Positions 13,277 through 28,472 of a stretch of 64,000 bases of DNA are shown piece by piece. Within the stretch, counting starts at the first letter, position 1. Every line of letters begins with the position of its first letter. This stretch comes from Rutidosis leptorrhynchoides. Lineage: Eukaryota; Streptophyta; Magnoliopsida; Asterales; Asteraceae. The stretch is taken from contig NC_092337.1 in NCBI RefSeq assembly GCF_046630445.1, positions 359,778,001 to 359,842,000 of the forward strand, given 5' to 3'. The notes beneath the pieces were generated by a model. It saw nothing but the letters and a program-made list of their open reading frames with translations. It had not been told where the DNA came from and did not search any database. The position numbers and the translations under genes were made by a program.

Positions 13277-13450
13277 TTACAAACCGTGCATATCAATACG
13301 TATTGCAACGTAAAGGCACGGGAGAATTAAAATTACTATAACCCCAAGGTAATAGTAGAAATAAACAAAATCCTCAGGTGGTAGATGAAATAAAAAAATG
13401 ACAGATATGAAAGTTAGGAGTATATCCATAATCAGTACTGGATGGAGCAT
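13277..13450 (-). CDS. Antisense small hydrophobic protein of element E1 (57 aa)
   Basis: The frame starts MLHPVLIMD, contains FHLPPEDFVY and ends RIDMHGL. It reads as a hydrophobic stretch, a short Pro-Pro-Glu turn and a second hydrophobic stretch, so two membrane segments are likely. It aligns without gaps to 32753-32926 of E3, with 32 of 57 residues identical by my count. Fifteen of the identical residues use a different codon. Differences by codon position 1:2:3 are 19:8:26. A TATA box lies about 80 bp upstream on the same strand. It is antisense to the LTRs and close to the 3' LTR. Extra antisense frames are known from Tat-clade gypsy elements, but I do not recognise this protein and its function is unknown. 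Confidence 0.6.
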   Translation of the reverse strand: MLHPVLIMDILLTFISVIFLFHLPPEDFVYFYYYLGVIVILILPCLYVAIRIDMHGL

Positions 13451-13525
13451 ACTGATGAATGCTTTAAAATATGAGTTGAGGGGGAAAGAATAGAAGGTGT
13501 AAGTTGTAAGAAAACGAAGGGGGTG

Positions 13526-13535
13526 GATTTATAGT
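13526..13535 (-). promoter_or_regulatory. Antisense TATA box in E1
   Basis: ACTATAAATC lies on the minus strand, about 80 bp before the 57-codon frame. The same box occurs at the matching place in E3 (32675-32684), with further shared sequence upstream (AAATGCGAT.ATCTG). It points to an internal antisense promoter. Confidence 0.5.
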
Positions 13536-13871
13536 AAAATATTCGACAAAGCAATCAAAACAGATGATCGCATTTAAAGCGAATCCTAATTCTCTTGATT
13601 ACCGAAGAAACAAATTTTATTATGAATATTTTCTCCAAATCTCTTGAACTTGGAAAACAATCCTATCTATGTCAAAAGATATGTCGAATCTACACCTACT
13701 CATTTCACTCTTTTGTGATAACTTCACTCATACTCTTTACATAAACGGATTGTTTTATCCATATTACTCAATGATGATAAAACTCTATTTATCAACTCAT
13801 AATTGTCATGAAAACATTCTTATTGTTAGCCATAACAACCTCGATCAAATTTCAGGGACGAAATTTCTTTA

Positions 13872-13883
13872 ACGGGTAGGTAC
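13872..13883 (+). promoter_or_regulatory. Polypurine-type tract before the 3' LTR of E1
   Basis: AACGGGTAGGTA lies directly before the LTR start TGTGACAACCCG, following GGGACGAAATTTCTTT. The same block precedes the 3' LTR of E3 in reverse orientation (32271-32300). Confidence 0.55.
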
Positions 13884-17902
<4,019 letters not shown>

Positions 17903-18081
17903 CTATCTAACCACTAGCTACAAAATGTTGCTGCTTTTATAACGTCTTCATTTTATTGCTCTAGTATTTTTAGCCGCTTTTTTATTTCTCTAGATTTATA
18001 ACCTTATTTTTGTTTTTATTTCTAAATTTCATATTGAATGTGAATATATGAGAATGTAGTTTCATTTTGATGATAATTAAT

Positions 18082-18670
18082 TGTAACATCTCAGGTAACA
18101 CGTTCCCCGTAGCATGATATTATCCGCTTTACCCGTAGGCGCACGGATTTTTCTTGGCAACCACACACGATGAGCACTTTCCAAGGAGGTCACCCATCCT
18201 GGTAGTGCCCTTGTGGTCCTAAAACGCGTCATGCTAGGAAAGGTCTCCACACCCTTATAAGGCATGCTTCGTTCCCCTCTTCAACCGATGTGGGACGGAT
18301 GTAACACGGATGTTACAATCCTCCCCCCTAATGGGACACAGCGTCCTCGCTGTGCACGTTTGGTCCAGGGCCTGGCTCTGATACCATTTGTAACATCCAA
18401 GGTAACACGTTCCCCGTAGCATGATATTGTTCGCTTTGCCCGTAGGCGCACAGATTTTTCTTGGCAACCACACACAATGAGGACTTTCCCAGGAGGTCAC
18501 TAATCCTGGTAGTGCCCTTGCATGAGCACACTTAACTGCTGAGTTCTCATGGGATCTGCTGCGCTTGTGGTCCCAAAACGCGTCATGCTAGGAAAGGTCT
18601 CCACACCCTTATAAGGCATGTTTCGTTCCCTCTCCAACCGATGTGGGACGAATGTAACACGGATGTTACA
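18082..18670 (-). mobile_element. Cassandra-type TRIM with 5S-rRNA-like LTRs, intact ends
   Basis: Two LTRs (18082-18317 and 18389-18670) begin TGTAACATC and end GATGTTACA. They surround a 71-bp core. On the minus strand the core has a primer site TGGTATCAGAGC (18386-18375) beside the 5' LTR and a purine tract (reverse of CCTCCCCCCTAAT, from 18320) beside the 3' LTR. Both sides carry the 5-bp target duplication TTAAT (18077-18081, 18671-18675). Cassandra is a known plant family of terminal-repeat retrotransposons in miniature that carry 5S sequence in the LTRs and code for nothing. The 3' LTR lacks 47 bp present in the 5' LTR. Confidence 0.92.
18475..18565 (-). other. 5S-rRNA-like segment inside the Cassandra 5' LTR
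   Basis: On the minus strand, sequence like the internal promoter and 3' half of 5S rRNA is visible: CAGTTAAGTGTGCTC (A-box region) and GTGACCTCCTGGGAAAGTCC (C-box region). It is an element-borne relic and not a 5S gene: the 5' part of 5S is not recognisable and the spacing differs. Confidence 0.8.
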
Positions 18671-20582
18671 TTAATAGCCGCAAAACACATATTTCAAGTC
18701 AATACATTCTCCACAAAATTGGGCAAAATATTGTGAAGAATTTTTCGAAACATTTCAATTGCAGATTAGGCCCATTTTCGCAAGATAACTAGACAACGGT
18801 GCTACGAACAAGACTTCCTTACGGCTTTCCCCCGTTTGAAGCAGTTTATATTCTGAAAATGACATTTTACTATTTTTAAAGGTGGATTTTGCACTTTTAG
18901 ATCTTAGGATAAGTAATACCTTCACATGTAAATTGTTGTGCCTGTTTAAATACCTCTATGATACTTGTTTTTATTTAATATTTTATCTACGTACATCGAG
19001 AATCATATTGGGGCTACTATCTCACCACTAGCTACAAAACGTTGCTGCTTTTATAACGTCTTTGTTTTATTGTTCGAGTTATTTTTTGCCGCTTTTTTAT
19101 TTCTTTAGATTCATAACCTTATTTTTGTTTTTGTATCTAAATTTCATATTGAATACGAATATATGATAGTGTAGTTTCATTTTTATGATAATTAATAGCC
19201 TAAAACACATATTTGAAGTCACTACATTCCCCCACAAAATAGGGCAAAATTTTGTAGAGAATTTTCCAAAAAAATCTCAATTGCAGATTAGGCCCATTTT
19301 CGCAAGATAACTAGAAAACGGCGATACGAGCAAGACTTCCTTAAGGCTTTCCCCCGTTCGAAACAGTTTATATTCTGAAAATGACATTTTACTATTTTTA
19401 AAGGTGAATTTTGCACTTTTAGATCTTAGGATAAGTAATAGCTTCACATGTGAAAAGTTTTGCCTGTTTAAATACCACAATGATAATTGTTTTTATTTAA
19501 TATTGTATTTAGGTACATCGAGAATCATGTAAGGGCTACTATCTCACCACTAGCTACAAAACGTTGTTGCTTTTATAACGTCTTGATTTTATTGTTCGAG
19601 TATTTTTCAACGCTTTTTTATTTCTCTAGATTCATAACCTTGTTTTTGTTTTTGTTTCTAAATTTCATATTAAATGCGAATATATGAGAGTATAGTTTCG
19701 TTTTAATGATAATTAATGGCCGCAAAACACATATTTGAAGTCACTACGCTCCCCACAAAATTGGGCAAAAATTTGTGGACAGTTTTCCGAAAAATTTTCA
19801 ATTGCCAATTAGGCCCATTTTCGCAAGATAACTAGAAAACGGCATTACGAGCAAGAATTCCTTAAGGCTTTCCCCCGTTCGAAGCAGCTTAGATTCCGAA
19901 AATGACATTTTACTATTTTTAAAGGTGAATTTTACACTTTTAGATCTTAGGATAAGTAATAACTTCACATGTGAATTGGTGTACTGCCTGTTAAAATACC
20001 ACTATGATACTTTTTTTTATTTAATAATGTATTTAGGTACATTAAGAATCATGTTGGGGCTACTATCTCCCCACTAGCTACAAAACGTTGCTGCTTTTAT
20101 AACGTATTTGTTTTATTGTTCGAGTATTTTTAGCCGCTTTTTTATTTCTCTAGATTCATAACCTTATTTTTGTTTTTGTTTCTAAATTTCATATTGAATG
20201 CGAATATATGAGAGTGTAGTTTTGTTTTGATGATAATTAATGGCCGCAAAACACATATTTGAAGTCACTACATTCTCCACAAAATCATGCAAAAATTTTG
20301 TGGAGAATTTTTCGTAATATTTCAATTGCAGATTAGCCCATTTTCGTAAGATAACTAGAAAACGGCGCTACGAGTAAGACTTCTTTAAGGCTTTCCCCCG
20401 TTCGAAGTAGTTTAGATTCCGAAAATGACATTTTACTATTTTTAAATGTGAATTTTGGATTTTAGATCTTAGGATAAGTAATTGCTTCACATGTGAAAAG
20501 TTGTGCATGTTTAAATACCACAATGATACTTATTTTTCTTTAATATTGTATTTAGGGACATCGAGAATCATGTTGGGGATAC

Positions 20583-21097
20583 TATAAAGACACGTCCTAA
20601 TCCATAAGAACGAATACAATAACATATGATTTCATTGTGAGGTATTTGACCTCTATATGGTACATTTTACAAACATTGCATTCGTTTTAAAAGACAAACT
20701 CTCCTTACATCGAAAGTTGACAGGCATGCATATCATTTCATAATATCCAACTATAAATGATCTAATCTGTCATTTACTTAATCATAATCTTTACTGAACT
20801 CAACGACTTGAATGCAACGTCTTTTGAAATATGCCATGAATGACTCCAAGTAATATCTTTAAATTGAGCAAATGCACAGCGGAAGATTTCTTTCAATCCT
20901 GAGAATAAACAAGCTTTAAAGTGTCAACCAAAAGGTTGGTGAGTTCATTAGTTTATCGTAATCAATCATTTCCATAATTTTAATAGACCACAAGATTTTC
21001 ATTTTCATTTCTCATAAATATACATCTCATATCAGGCATTTCGCAAACTGCATAGAGATAAAAATCATTCATATGGTGAACACCTGGTAACCGACAT
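20583..21097 (-). mobile_element. Element E2: 3' LTR remnant (last ~515 bp)
   Basis: It aligns with the start of the other E2 LTR at 22478-22990. The terminal bases are TATAAAG instead of TGTAAAG. It stops at CCGACAT (21097) and is joined straight to E2 internal sequence, so a deletion removed the rest of the LTR and the end of the internal region. Confidence 0.8.
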
Positions 21098-21195
21098 AAT
21101 AGCTTAGTACGAGAAGATTTATGATGGTTTCAAAATTTATATATATAAGATATACGTATAAACTCTTCAGAGGAATTGAGTTAATACTTCATAAT

Positions 21196-21393
21196 TCATT
21201 GATACAATATACTTCGTCGTTGATTTATCCACGGTGATTCTTGAACTGGCGAAGCTTGTGATATTATAGATGTTGTTGGTACTGACGGTGCTGGTGATGT
21301 TGACGATACTGTTGATGATGTTGGTAAAACGAGTCTAGCTTGTAAATCGTGCACCATTCCGGTCATGGTTTCTACTCTACTGTCTCTGTTCAC
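21196..21393 (-). pseudogene. Second Pro/Ser-rich module of E2
   Basis: An open frame of 65 codons includes MTGMVHDLQARLVLP followed by a Ser/Thr/Pro-rich tail. It is homologous to 10682-10810 of E1, but longer here. The first residues (MNRDSRVET) may not be the native start. No known domain is recognised. Confidence 0.4.
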
Positions 21394-21560
21394 TCATCTG
21401 ATTTGTAATCAGAATCAGAATAATCTCTAAGATTTTGAAGATTACATAATCACCGCAAAATCTTTCTTCAATGAAGTTATGAATCAATACCTCATCGTTT
21501 ATTGTTGTTGGTATTCCTTAGTATCTACAAGGCGTATGTCGTCGATGTTCGTGGGACAGT

Positions 21561-22070
21561 TTATGATGTCAAAGCATGGAATGTGGATGTTGTTGATGGT
21601 GGTAATGATTCTGTTGACGTTGATGATTGTGGTACTATTGATGCTGGTGTTGCTGCTGGTGCCTGTAACCTTTGCACCATATTCTCCAAAGCCACTACTC
21701 GAGCGCGAAGCTCGTTGGTTTCTTCTACTATACCGGGATGATTGGCGGTTCGGACGAGCGAATGAATAAGATCTAGAATCTGGGATAGTATATAATCATG
21801 ACGGGATACTCTAGAAATGAGAGAAAAAATGGTGTCTCGAACAGGTTCGCCAGTAAGTGCTTCAAGTTCTTCGCCAAGAGGACAATGTGGTGGATGGAAA
21901 GGATCGCCTTCTTCTTGTCTTCAATGATTAAGGAGGCTATGAACCCACCCCCAATTTATCCAGAATAGATGATGGCTGATTGGTTGGACCATTCTGGTCA
22001 CACTGCTTTCGGAGCTTGAGTGAAACTCCATATCGGAATTCGAGGGACTTGAACTAGTGGAGAGTTCCAT
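21561..22070 (-). pseudogene. Gag-like first reading frame of E2, one internal stop
   Basis: The frame runs from ATG (22070) to TAA (21561-21563), about 170 codons, with one stop, TGA at 21923-21921, where E1 has TGG (Trp). It carries the same blocks as the E1 copy: SSSPSNSDMEF, ISHHLF, ISRVSRHDYILSQI, NELRARV, MVQRLQAP and a Pro/Ser/Thr tail. With one disabling change it is the best preserved of the three copies. It follows the primer site by about 400 bp, so it is in gag position. Confidence 0.5.
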
Positions 22071-22463
22071 TTCGTACGATTGAATAAAAGATTTTTCGAT
22101 ATGAAATGATTCCTGGCTATTGGATGGTATTCTATTTACATGGAATATCTATATATATAGAATAAAAGATTTCATAGATTACGGAGGAATTTACAGAATA
22201 TGTCAGGCAAAGTTTACAGTAACAGATACGCTAAGATATGAATTAGCAGATACGCTAAGATATGAATTTTGTCTATACACTATTCATGTAATCAATGCAG
22301 TAAGATGTGTCTAGACTTAAGAATGATAAACAGGTAATTTCCGATAAGAAATGATAAGCAAAAACTTTTGACATGCAACTAAGGTCGAAGTCCAGACTCA
22401 CTAATGCATCCTAACAACTATCAGTTAAACATACTATTGCAGACCTGGTTCGCTAAGACCACC

Positions 22464-22475
22464 TCTCTGATACCA
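22464..22475 (-). promoter_or_regulatory. Primer-binding site of E2 (tRNA-iMet)
   Basis: On the minus strand TGGTATCAGAGA lies two bases inside the LTR end at 22478. One mismatch to the usual TGGTATCAGAGC. Confidence 0.8.
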
Positions 22476-22477
22476 CA

Positions 22478-23859
22478 TGTAAAGACCCGTCCTAATCCAT
22501 AAGAACAAATACAATAACATATGATTTCATTGCGAGGTATTTGACCTCTATATGATACATTTTACAAACATTGCATTCGTTTTAAAAGACAAACTTTCCT
22601 TACATCGAAAGTTGACAGGAATGCATACCATTTCATAATATCCAACTATAAATGATCTAATCTGTCATTTACTTAACCATAATCTTTATAGAATTCAATG
22701 ACTTGAATGCAACGTCTTTTGAAATATGCCATGAATGACTCCAAGTAATATCTTTAAATTGAGCAAATGCACAGCGGAAGATTTCTTTCAATCCTGAGAA
22801 TAAACATGCTTTAAAGTGTCAACCAAAAGGTTGGTGAGTTCATAAGTTTATCGTAATCAATCATTTCCATAATTTTAATAGACCACAAGATTTTCATTTT
22901 CATTTCTCATAAATATACATCTCATATCAGGCATTTAGCAAACTACATAGAGATAAAAATCATTCATATGGTGAACACCTGGTAACCGACATTAACAAGA
23001 TGCATATAGAATATCCCCAAAACAGAATCCTCTCGTCTGTATAATAATAAATCGAAGTACTAAAGCATCCGTACCTCGGGTGGGGTTTGTTAGGCCCATA
23101 GATCTATCTTTAGGATTCGCGTCAATTAGGGGTACTGTTCCCTAATTCTTAGGCTACCAAGCTAAAAGGGTGATATTCGATTTCGATAATCCAACCATAG
23201 AATGTAGTTTTGAGTATTTGTGTCTATTTCGTCAAACATTTATAAAAACAGTGCATCTCAGTCCCAAAAATATATATTGCAAAAGCATTTAAAAAAAGGG
23301 AGTAATGAAACTCACAATACTGTATTTCGTAGTAAAAATACATATGACGGCATTGAACAAGTGCAAGGTTGGCCTCGGATTCACGAACCTATATTAAGTA
23401 TATATATATTTATATAACGGTCAATACCTGTCTATCAAATTAGGTCAAGTCATAGTGTACCACAATCCTAATGCTCGAGATTTATCATGCAAAAGTTAAC
23501 AAAAGTCAATCTGACTAAAATGATTTCCAAAATCTATACATGATTATTATATAACTTAAATATACTCGTTTTATATATTTAAATATTTTTAACAGATTTT
23601 ATTAAAGTAAATAATATAATTCATAACATTTTGTATTAAAATAAAAATATAGTTTTATATATTTTTAGTAATAAAATTTATAAAGTTCATTTAATATCAT
23701 AAAAATATAATGATAGTTATTATTAATGTAATTATATTACATGTAGTAAAATATCTTTGTATCACATATTTATTTAATAAAATAATATCGATAATAATAA
23801 TAATAAGTAAAGTTGCATTATTTTATAATAAAAATAATATTAATTATTTTTAATAATAA

Positions 23860-23918
<59 letters not shown>

Positions 23919-24955
23919 TATTTATATTTACTAATGATGATATTAATTATGATCAAATGGTAATTCTAATCATGATAACGATACTTTTAATATTAACTGT
24001 AATAATAATGATATTTTATAAAAGTAATAATTCTATTCAAAATGATAAATTTTTAATAATGATAATACTAAAATGATAATAATAATGATATTTTATATTA
24101 ACAATGATATTTCTATTAAAAATGATAATTTTAATAAAAATGATGGTTTTAATATTAATGGTACTTTTAACAATAATAATGACGATAAAAATAATAAAAT
24201 GATATTTGATAAAAATATTAATTATTTTAACAATATTACTAATAATAATAATAATCATAATCATAATAATAATAATAATAGTAACGATAATAACGACGAT
24301 AACGATAATGATAACGATAACGATAATGATAACAATAATCATTTTAACAATAATACTTTTAAAATTATAGATAATTCAATTGACGATATCTTTTAATCCG
24401 TTCATCAAAACCATACGATATCTAAATGAAAAGTTTATAGTTTTTCGCCAGCTTTCCAACGACATGCATATTATATACCTTATCTCAATCGCATAAGTAT
24501 CAAATTCATAATTTATCATAAGTTATCTAACGACAAAGTTAAAAATACAAGCATGCATAATCATATATACTCGAGCACTAATCAGGGATACACTATCAAT
24601 ATATAAAAGTTAAGTTATGAGTGCTTACGTATCAATATTGAGATTCATCACTAGATTTACCTCACGAGCATACCCATGAACCATACCCATCACCTCCATA
24701 GCTATAACCTATAATTTCCTTAGCCCTATCCTACTCGAAAAACTCATTTTGAAATCACGCGAGCAGAACCTCGTCGTAGTATTTTATGTATAATAATACT
24801 AATAATAATATTACTAATACTTCTAATAATGATATTATTACTAATAATATTAATCTTAATAATATAAATAATTTTATATATATGTATAGAGATCGAGAGA
24901 GATTGAGTGATGAGAATGAATCAAACATGAAGAAATTATGGGTTTCATGTTAGGC
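22478..24955 (-). mobile_element. Element E2: 5' LTR, outer boundary uncertain
   Basis: The inner end TGTAAAGACCCGTCC at 22478 is clear. The first kilobase matches E1/E3 LTRs, including the block ending CACGAACCTATA near 23390. Beyond that it differs from E1, which suggests another subfamily. It holds (TAA)n at about 23860-23915 and AT-rich sequence to about 24890. I find no TGTGAC-type outer end. It seems to be cut by the unrelated LTR that follows. Confidence 0.6.
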
Positions 24956-27195
24956 CACCAGTAGAATTATAAAAAATAATAATTAACTTTGTGTAATAAA
25001 TGACAAGTTAATAAAAGATAAAAATAATGAGCTTATTAATTTTCGTGAACAAAATAAATAACCTTAAACCTTGTACACTTAAATAATTAAACTTGGATAA
25101 TTAAGGAACTATTTAAGCTAATTTAAAGTACAAGGACTAAAACGAAAAAGTTCCAAACCCTAATAACCTAAACCCTAGCCAATTTTTAAAGGGAAAATTA
25201 CCCTTTTACCCCTCTAAAATTTCTGCCAAATCAACCCTAATCACCTCCTCATTAACCTAACTTATTCCCTAAGTAATTCCTAATTAAACCCTAATTCTAG
25301 AATCCTCCAATCCCTCCTATAAATAGAGACCTAAGCTAGAGCTAATCTTGTACCAAAACACATTCACAAAAATCTCTCTCAAATCTCTCTCCCTCTCCCT
25401 ATTTTCGGCCAAGAACTGAAAACCACCACCACCCCCATCGAAAATCATCAACATCATCAAGATCTTCAAGTGATCTTCAAGTTGTTTATCGTGTTCTTCG
25501 CATTCTTCAAAGATCTTCAAGGTGTTCTTCGATCATCAAGGGTTTTGATCTTCATCTTCAAGTGTTCATCAACTTTTTCTTATTAGTCTTCATTAATCTT
25601 CATCAAGGTAAAAATCCTAGATCCAAAACTCTTAAATCTTACTTTTGATTCATGTTTATAATCATAATTACTCATGCATGATCTTAACATCTATATTGTT
25701 TATGTAAAAAAAAAATTATGCATATACATATACATACATACGGCTACATGTATAAAAAAAGGGGGGTTTGTTTAGATCTTAAAAACCCAAAGGATTCACT
25801 AAGATTGTGTTAGGGTAGTTATATTTGGAAAGTAGATACACATTACATATATATGTATTTACTAATAATATATATATATATATATATACATATATATACA
25901 CGATTACATATATATAAAAAATAATAAAAATACTAATGATAACTACTTATAGTACAATACACGATTACAATAGTCAATCACGATAACTTATGATTACTCG
26001 AACGTCAATGCTACTTAAGGCCTAGGGTGATCCTTGGTACCACTATGGGACGCTTGTGGATTACTAATGCTAAACTTAGATTTTGGTCAAGAAATCCTGG
26101 GCCAACCGGTAACAATTGGTCATTCTGGTGACTCGGCGGTGAAATAGATGTTTGGGTATGATGCACAATGTCAAACCCGACTATAGTAATCATACACTTA
26201 GTTATCTCCACACTTAATAGGTGGTAGACTTATTAAGAACAACTCACTAGTGTTCAACGCTAACTTACTAAAAGTGGAAACTTACTAAAAGTGAAAACAT
26301 ACTAAGAATGGAAACTTAGTAAAATGAATTATACTTAAAACACTTGCATACTTAAACTTAAATTTGGGAAAAACACTTAACTATTCTTAAATGTCATTAG
26401 GTTGACTTTCTGCTCATCCATCCAAACTTCCTATTCTGAGGAATAACGATCTTTCTCCTACCTACTAAGGTGAACTCATAGCCCCACTCTTTATTGCTAG
26501 CAACTTATTTAACTTTTTGGGGTGAGACACATGCTATTTTTACTTTTTATGATTTAGATACAAGTACCAACTATTAAACTATGCTATACCCGGCTATGTC
26601 CGACTAAGTTCCTACAGTGATATTTTTAATTGCTCGTTAAATGCATTCTTAATTATTGGGGGTAGGCCTATTGGGAGTAACGTCCCTGATACATTTGACC
26701 AAGTCATTGTATTACTTAATAATGAAATTAAACCGACAAGTATAGACACAACTTGTCATTGGGGTAAACTTTGAACGTTTAGTCTAAATATCACGAATTG
26801 GTATAACTTTTTATTCCCTGCGAGATCAACTTTATAAACTAAATCTTGTGGTCTAAAACAACGGTCAAACTTATTTGTTAAACCTATGAACTACACTCAA
26901 CCTTTTTGGTTTACACTTTAGCATGTGTGTCTCAGGTGCTGATTGATCAAGCTTATTTACTTACTGCTTATGTGATGCTACTTGGACTTAGGATTAAGAG
27001 ATATCGCATTTATTATTCTTACATTTGAAACAATTACTTTATTGTAATTTCCATTATTGTAACGACATTCATTTTCCGCTGCGTACTCAATAAAGTTTTG
27101 TTTTTATCATTTAGTATTGTTCTCGTATATTATAATATGTTGGTTTATTTGATATTAATGTCACATTCACCCAGACCCTAATTGGGGGTGTGATA
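24956..27195 (+). mobile_element. LTR-like segment of another gypsy family, probably solo or truncated
   Basis: It has the layout of a plus-strand LTR. There is an AT-rich U3 with AAACCCTA-type motifs (25150-25190), TATA box at 25318-25325 and CT-rich leader. A 3' part shares phrasing with other LTRs here (AACTCACCAACCTTT-like block near 26890, GCTGCGTACTCAATAAAG near 27080). It ends GGGGGTGTGATACA near 27195 without a following primer site. The left boundary is not certain and no target duplication was found. No coding sequence. Confidence 0.5.
25318..25325 (+). promoter_or_regulatory. TATA box of the LTR at 24956-27195
   Basis: TATAAATA is followed by AGAGACC and a CT-rich transcript leader (25365-25405). 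Confidence 0.5.
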
Positions 27196-28467
27196 CACAC
27201 CCAGCGTAATTGCATCCCTCCTCACCGGATCCTTCATCTCGAGGCAACCATCTCCGGCGAAACCACCTTCTGGCGACTACCCGATTTAACCTTAGGGTTT
27301 TGATTATCGTGGCTTTTTGTTAACCCTAGAGGTTTTTGATTTCGTGGCAGCAACTGTCATGTAACCCTGGGGTTTTAGATATCGTCGTTTATGTTACTAG
27401 TCGCGTTTTCATCATGCCGTTAAAGTTGTTGAACGCCGGCAACTTCACGACTGTGGACCTAATGACTACGATTACTACATTCATCACACCAAGTTCATCA
27501 CACCAAGTAAATCTTTCTTACATTTGATTTCAAGTTTACAAATTTCTGTTGGCTTTCAATTTTATTTATGTTTATACCTAGGGTTTATTAATTAGGGCCA
27601 TTTTGAAAGAGTAAGTTAGGGTTTTAAAATGCGTAAGTATGTTAACCTAATACTTTTTCTTAATTTATTGCAATTTCAATTTTGGTTTATTTGTGATTTT
27701 GAATTTTATTGATAGGTACTGGACACCATAAATGTGTTGTTGATATAAATATTAGGCAATTATGTGTTGCTAAGGCCTAACGTAAACGTTGAAAATTAGT
27801 GTTTGGTAAACATAACAATGTTTATGAATCTCTTATAACAACAAAGATAGCGACACAATGCAATTATTTCGTTAATTGAACTTTTATCAGATTCGTTTGT
27901 TTTGTCAGGTTGATGAACTTTCGTCAAAGGGAGTACATATGAATTTCCACGACAGCCTGGTATGATTTTTATTTCCAATTTTATATAAAAATTAGAATTA
28001 CCTTAATATGCATATGCCAAGTTAAGTATTCTTCAACTTATCTATTGTGACAAATGTATTTAATAATTTGTGCTACAGAGGAAAAAGAAGCATGGATTAA
28101 TATAATCAGGTATGTTTTAATTTTGTTAGCTATCATGTCAATTTCAATAGTGGTTTAGATTGAGTAGCTGTTTTCCTCTAATCATTAATCAGTTAGTTGT
28201 TACCCCCTGCACAATTGTAGGTTAATAAAGAATTAGAGAATGAAAGCTCAGGGAATCAGGCTAAGCTAGGTGAATATCAATACTTTTTCGAAAGGTCTCT
28301 GTGTGGAGGTACGAAAATTCTGTCCGTAAGTACGAAGAGATTAAAAAAGGCGATTATTGCAACACATTTTGCTATTTGTGAAAATCATGTTTACCCTTCT
28401 ACTTTTTCCTTCATTTCTCCTTTTAAATATTTGAATGCCAACAGCCAAGTGGTCATCACTTTGGAGG
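27196..28467 (+). other. Gene-fragment-like segment, left half (split by E3)
   Basis: No long open frame exists, but several short coding-like pieces are bordered by splice-like AG and GT. Examples are 27910-27960 (VDELSSKGVHMNFHDSL), 28079-28110 and 28221-28270 (VNKELENESSGNQAKLG). I do not recognise the gene. Together with 40435-41601, which ends in a Helitron-type terminus, it looks like a transposon carrying captured exons or a decayed host gene. Confidence 0.3.
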
Positions 28468-28472
28468 TTTAT
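28468..28472. repeat. Target-site duplication TTTAT, left of E3
   Basis: TTTAT here and at 40430-40434 flank E3 exactly at its TG and CA ends. Confidence 0.9.

Larger units (their letters stand above)
10811..13883 (+). mobile_element. E1 internal region without sense-strand pol
   Basis: There is no protease, reverse transcriptase, RNase H or integrase motif in either strand. The region does contain antisense features shared with E3: a CCHC-like motif (11975-12048), a hydrophobic stretch (12324-12515) and a conserved small reading frame with TATA box (13277-13535). It ends in the sequence AACGGGTAGGTA just before the 3' LTR, which serves as the polypurine-like tract. Absence of pol makes E1 non-autonomous. 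Confidence 0.7.
17903..20582. repeat. Satellite array: four ~522-bp units, first one split by a TRIM
   Basis: Units begin CTATCT.ACCACTAGCTAC at about 17903, 19016, 19538 and 20062. The repeated GGGCTAC marker gives spacings of 522, 524 and 519 bp. The first unit is about the same length once the insertion at 18082-18675 is removed. Each unit holds the blocks TTTATAACGTCTT, TAGGCCCATTTTCGCAAGAT and GGCTTTCCCCCGTTCGAA. No coding sequence is evident. The array is bounded exactly by the end of E1 on the left and the end of E2 on the right. Confidence 0.9.
21098..22477 (-). mobile_element. E2 internal region, 3' part deleted
   Basis: On the minus strand it runs from the primer site (22475-22464, TGGTATCAGAGA) through leader, gag-like frame and second module, to ACTAAGCTATT, where E1 continues near 10960. 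Everything equivalent to E1 from there to the 3' LTR, including the antisense small-protein module, is missing. Confidence 0.75.

Noticed and set aside
18328..18531. Overlapping open frames across the Cassandra element
   Set aside because: They follow LTR/5S-like sequence on the minus strand, and Cassandra is non-coding.
18475..18565. Functional 5S rRNA gene
   Set aside because: Only part of the gene is recognisable, spacing is altered and it lies in an LTR with target duplications.
25150..25190. Telomere-like AAACCCTA repeats
   Set aside because: Only two or three scattered motifs in an LTR promoter region and no tandem array.
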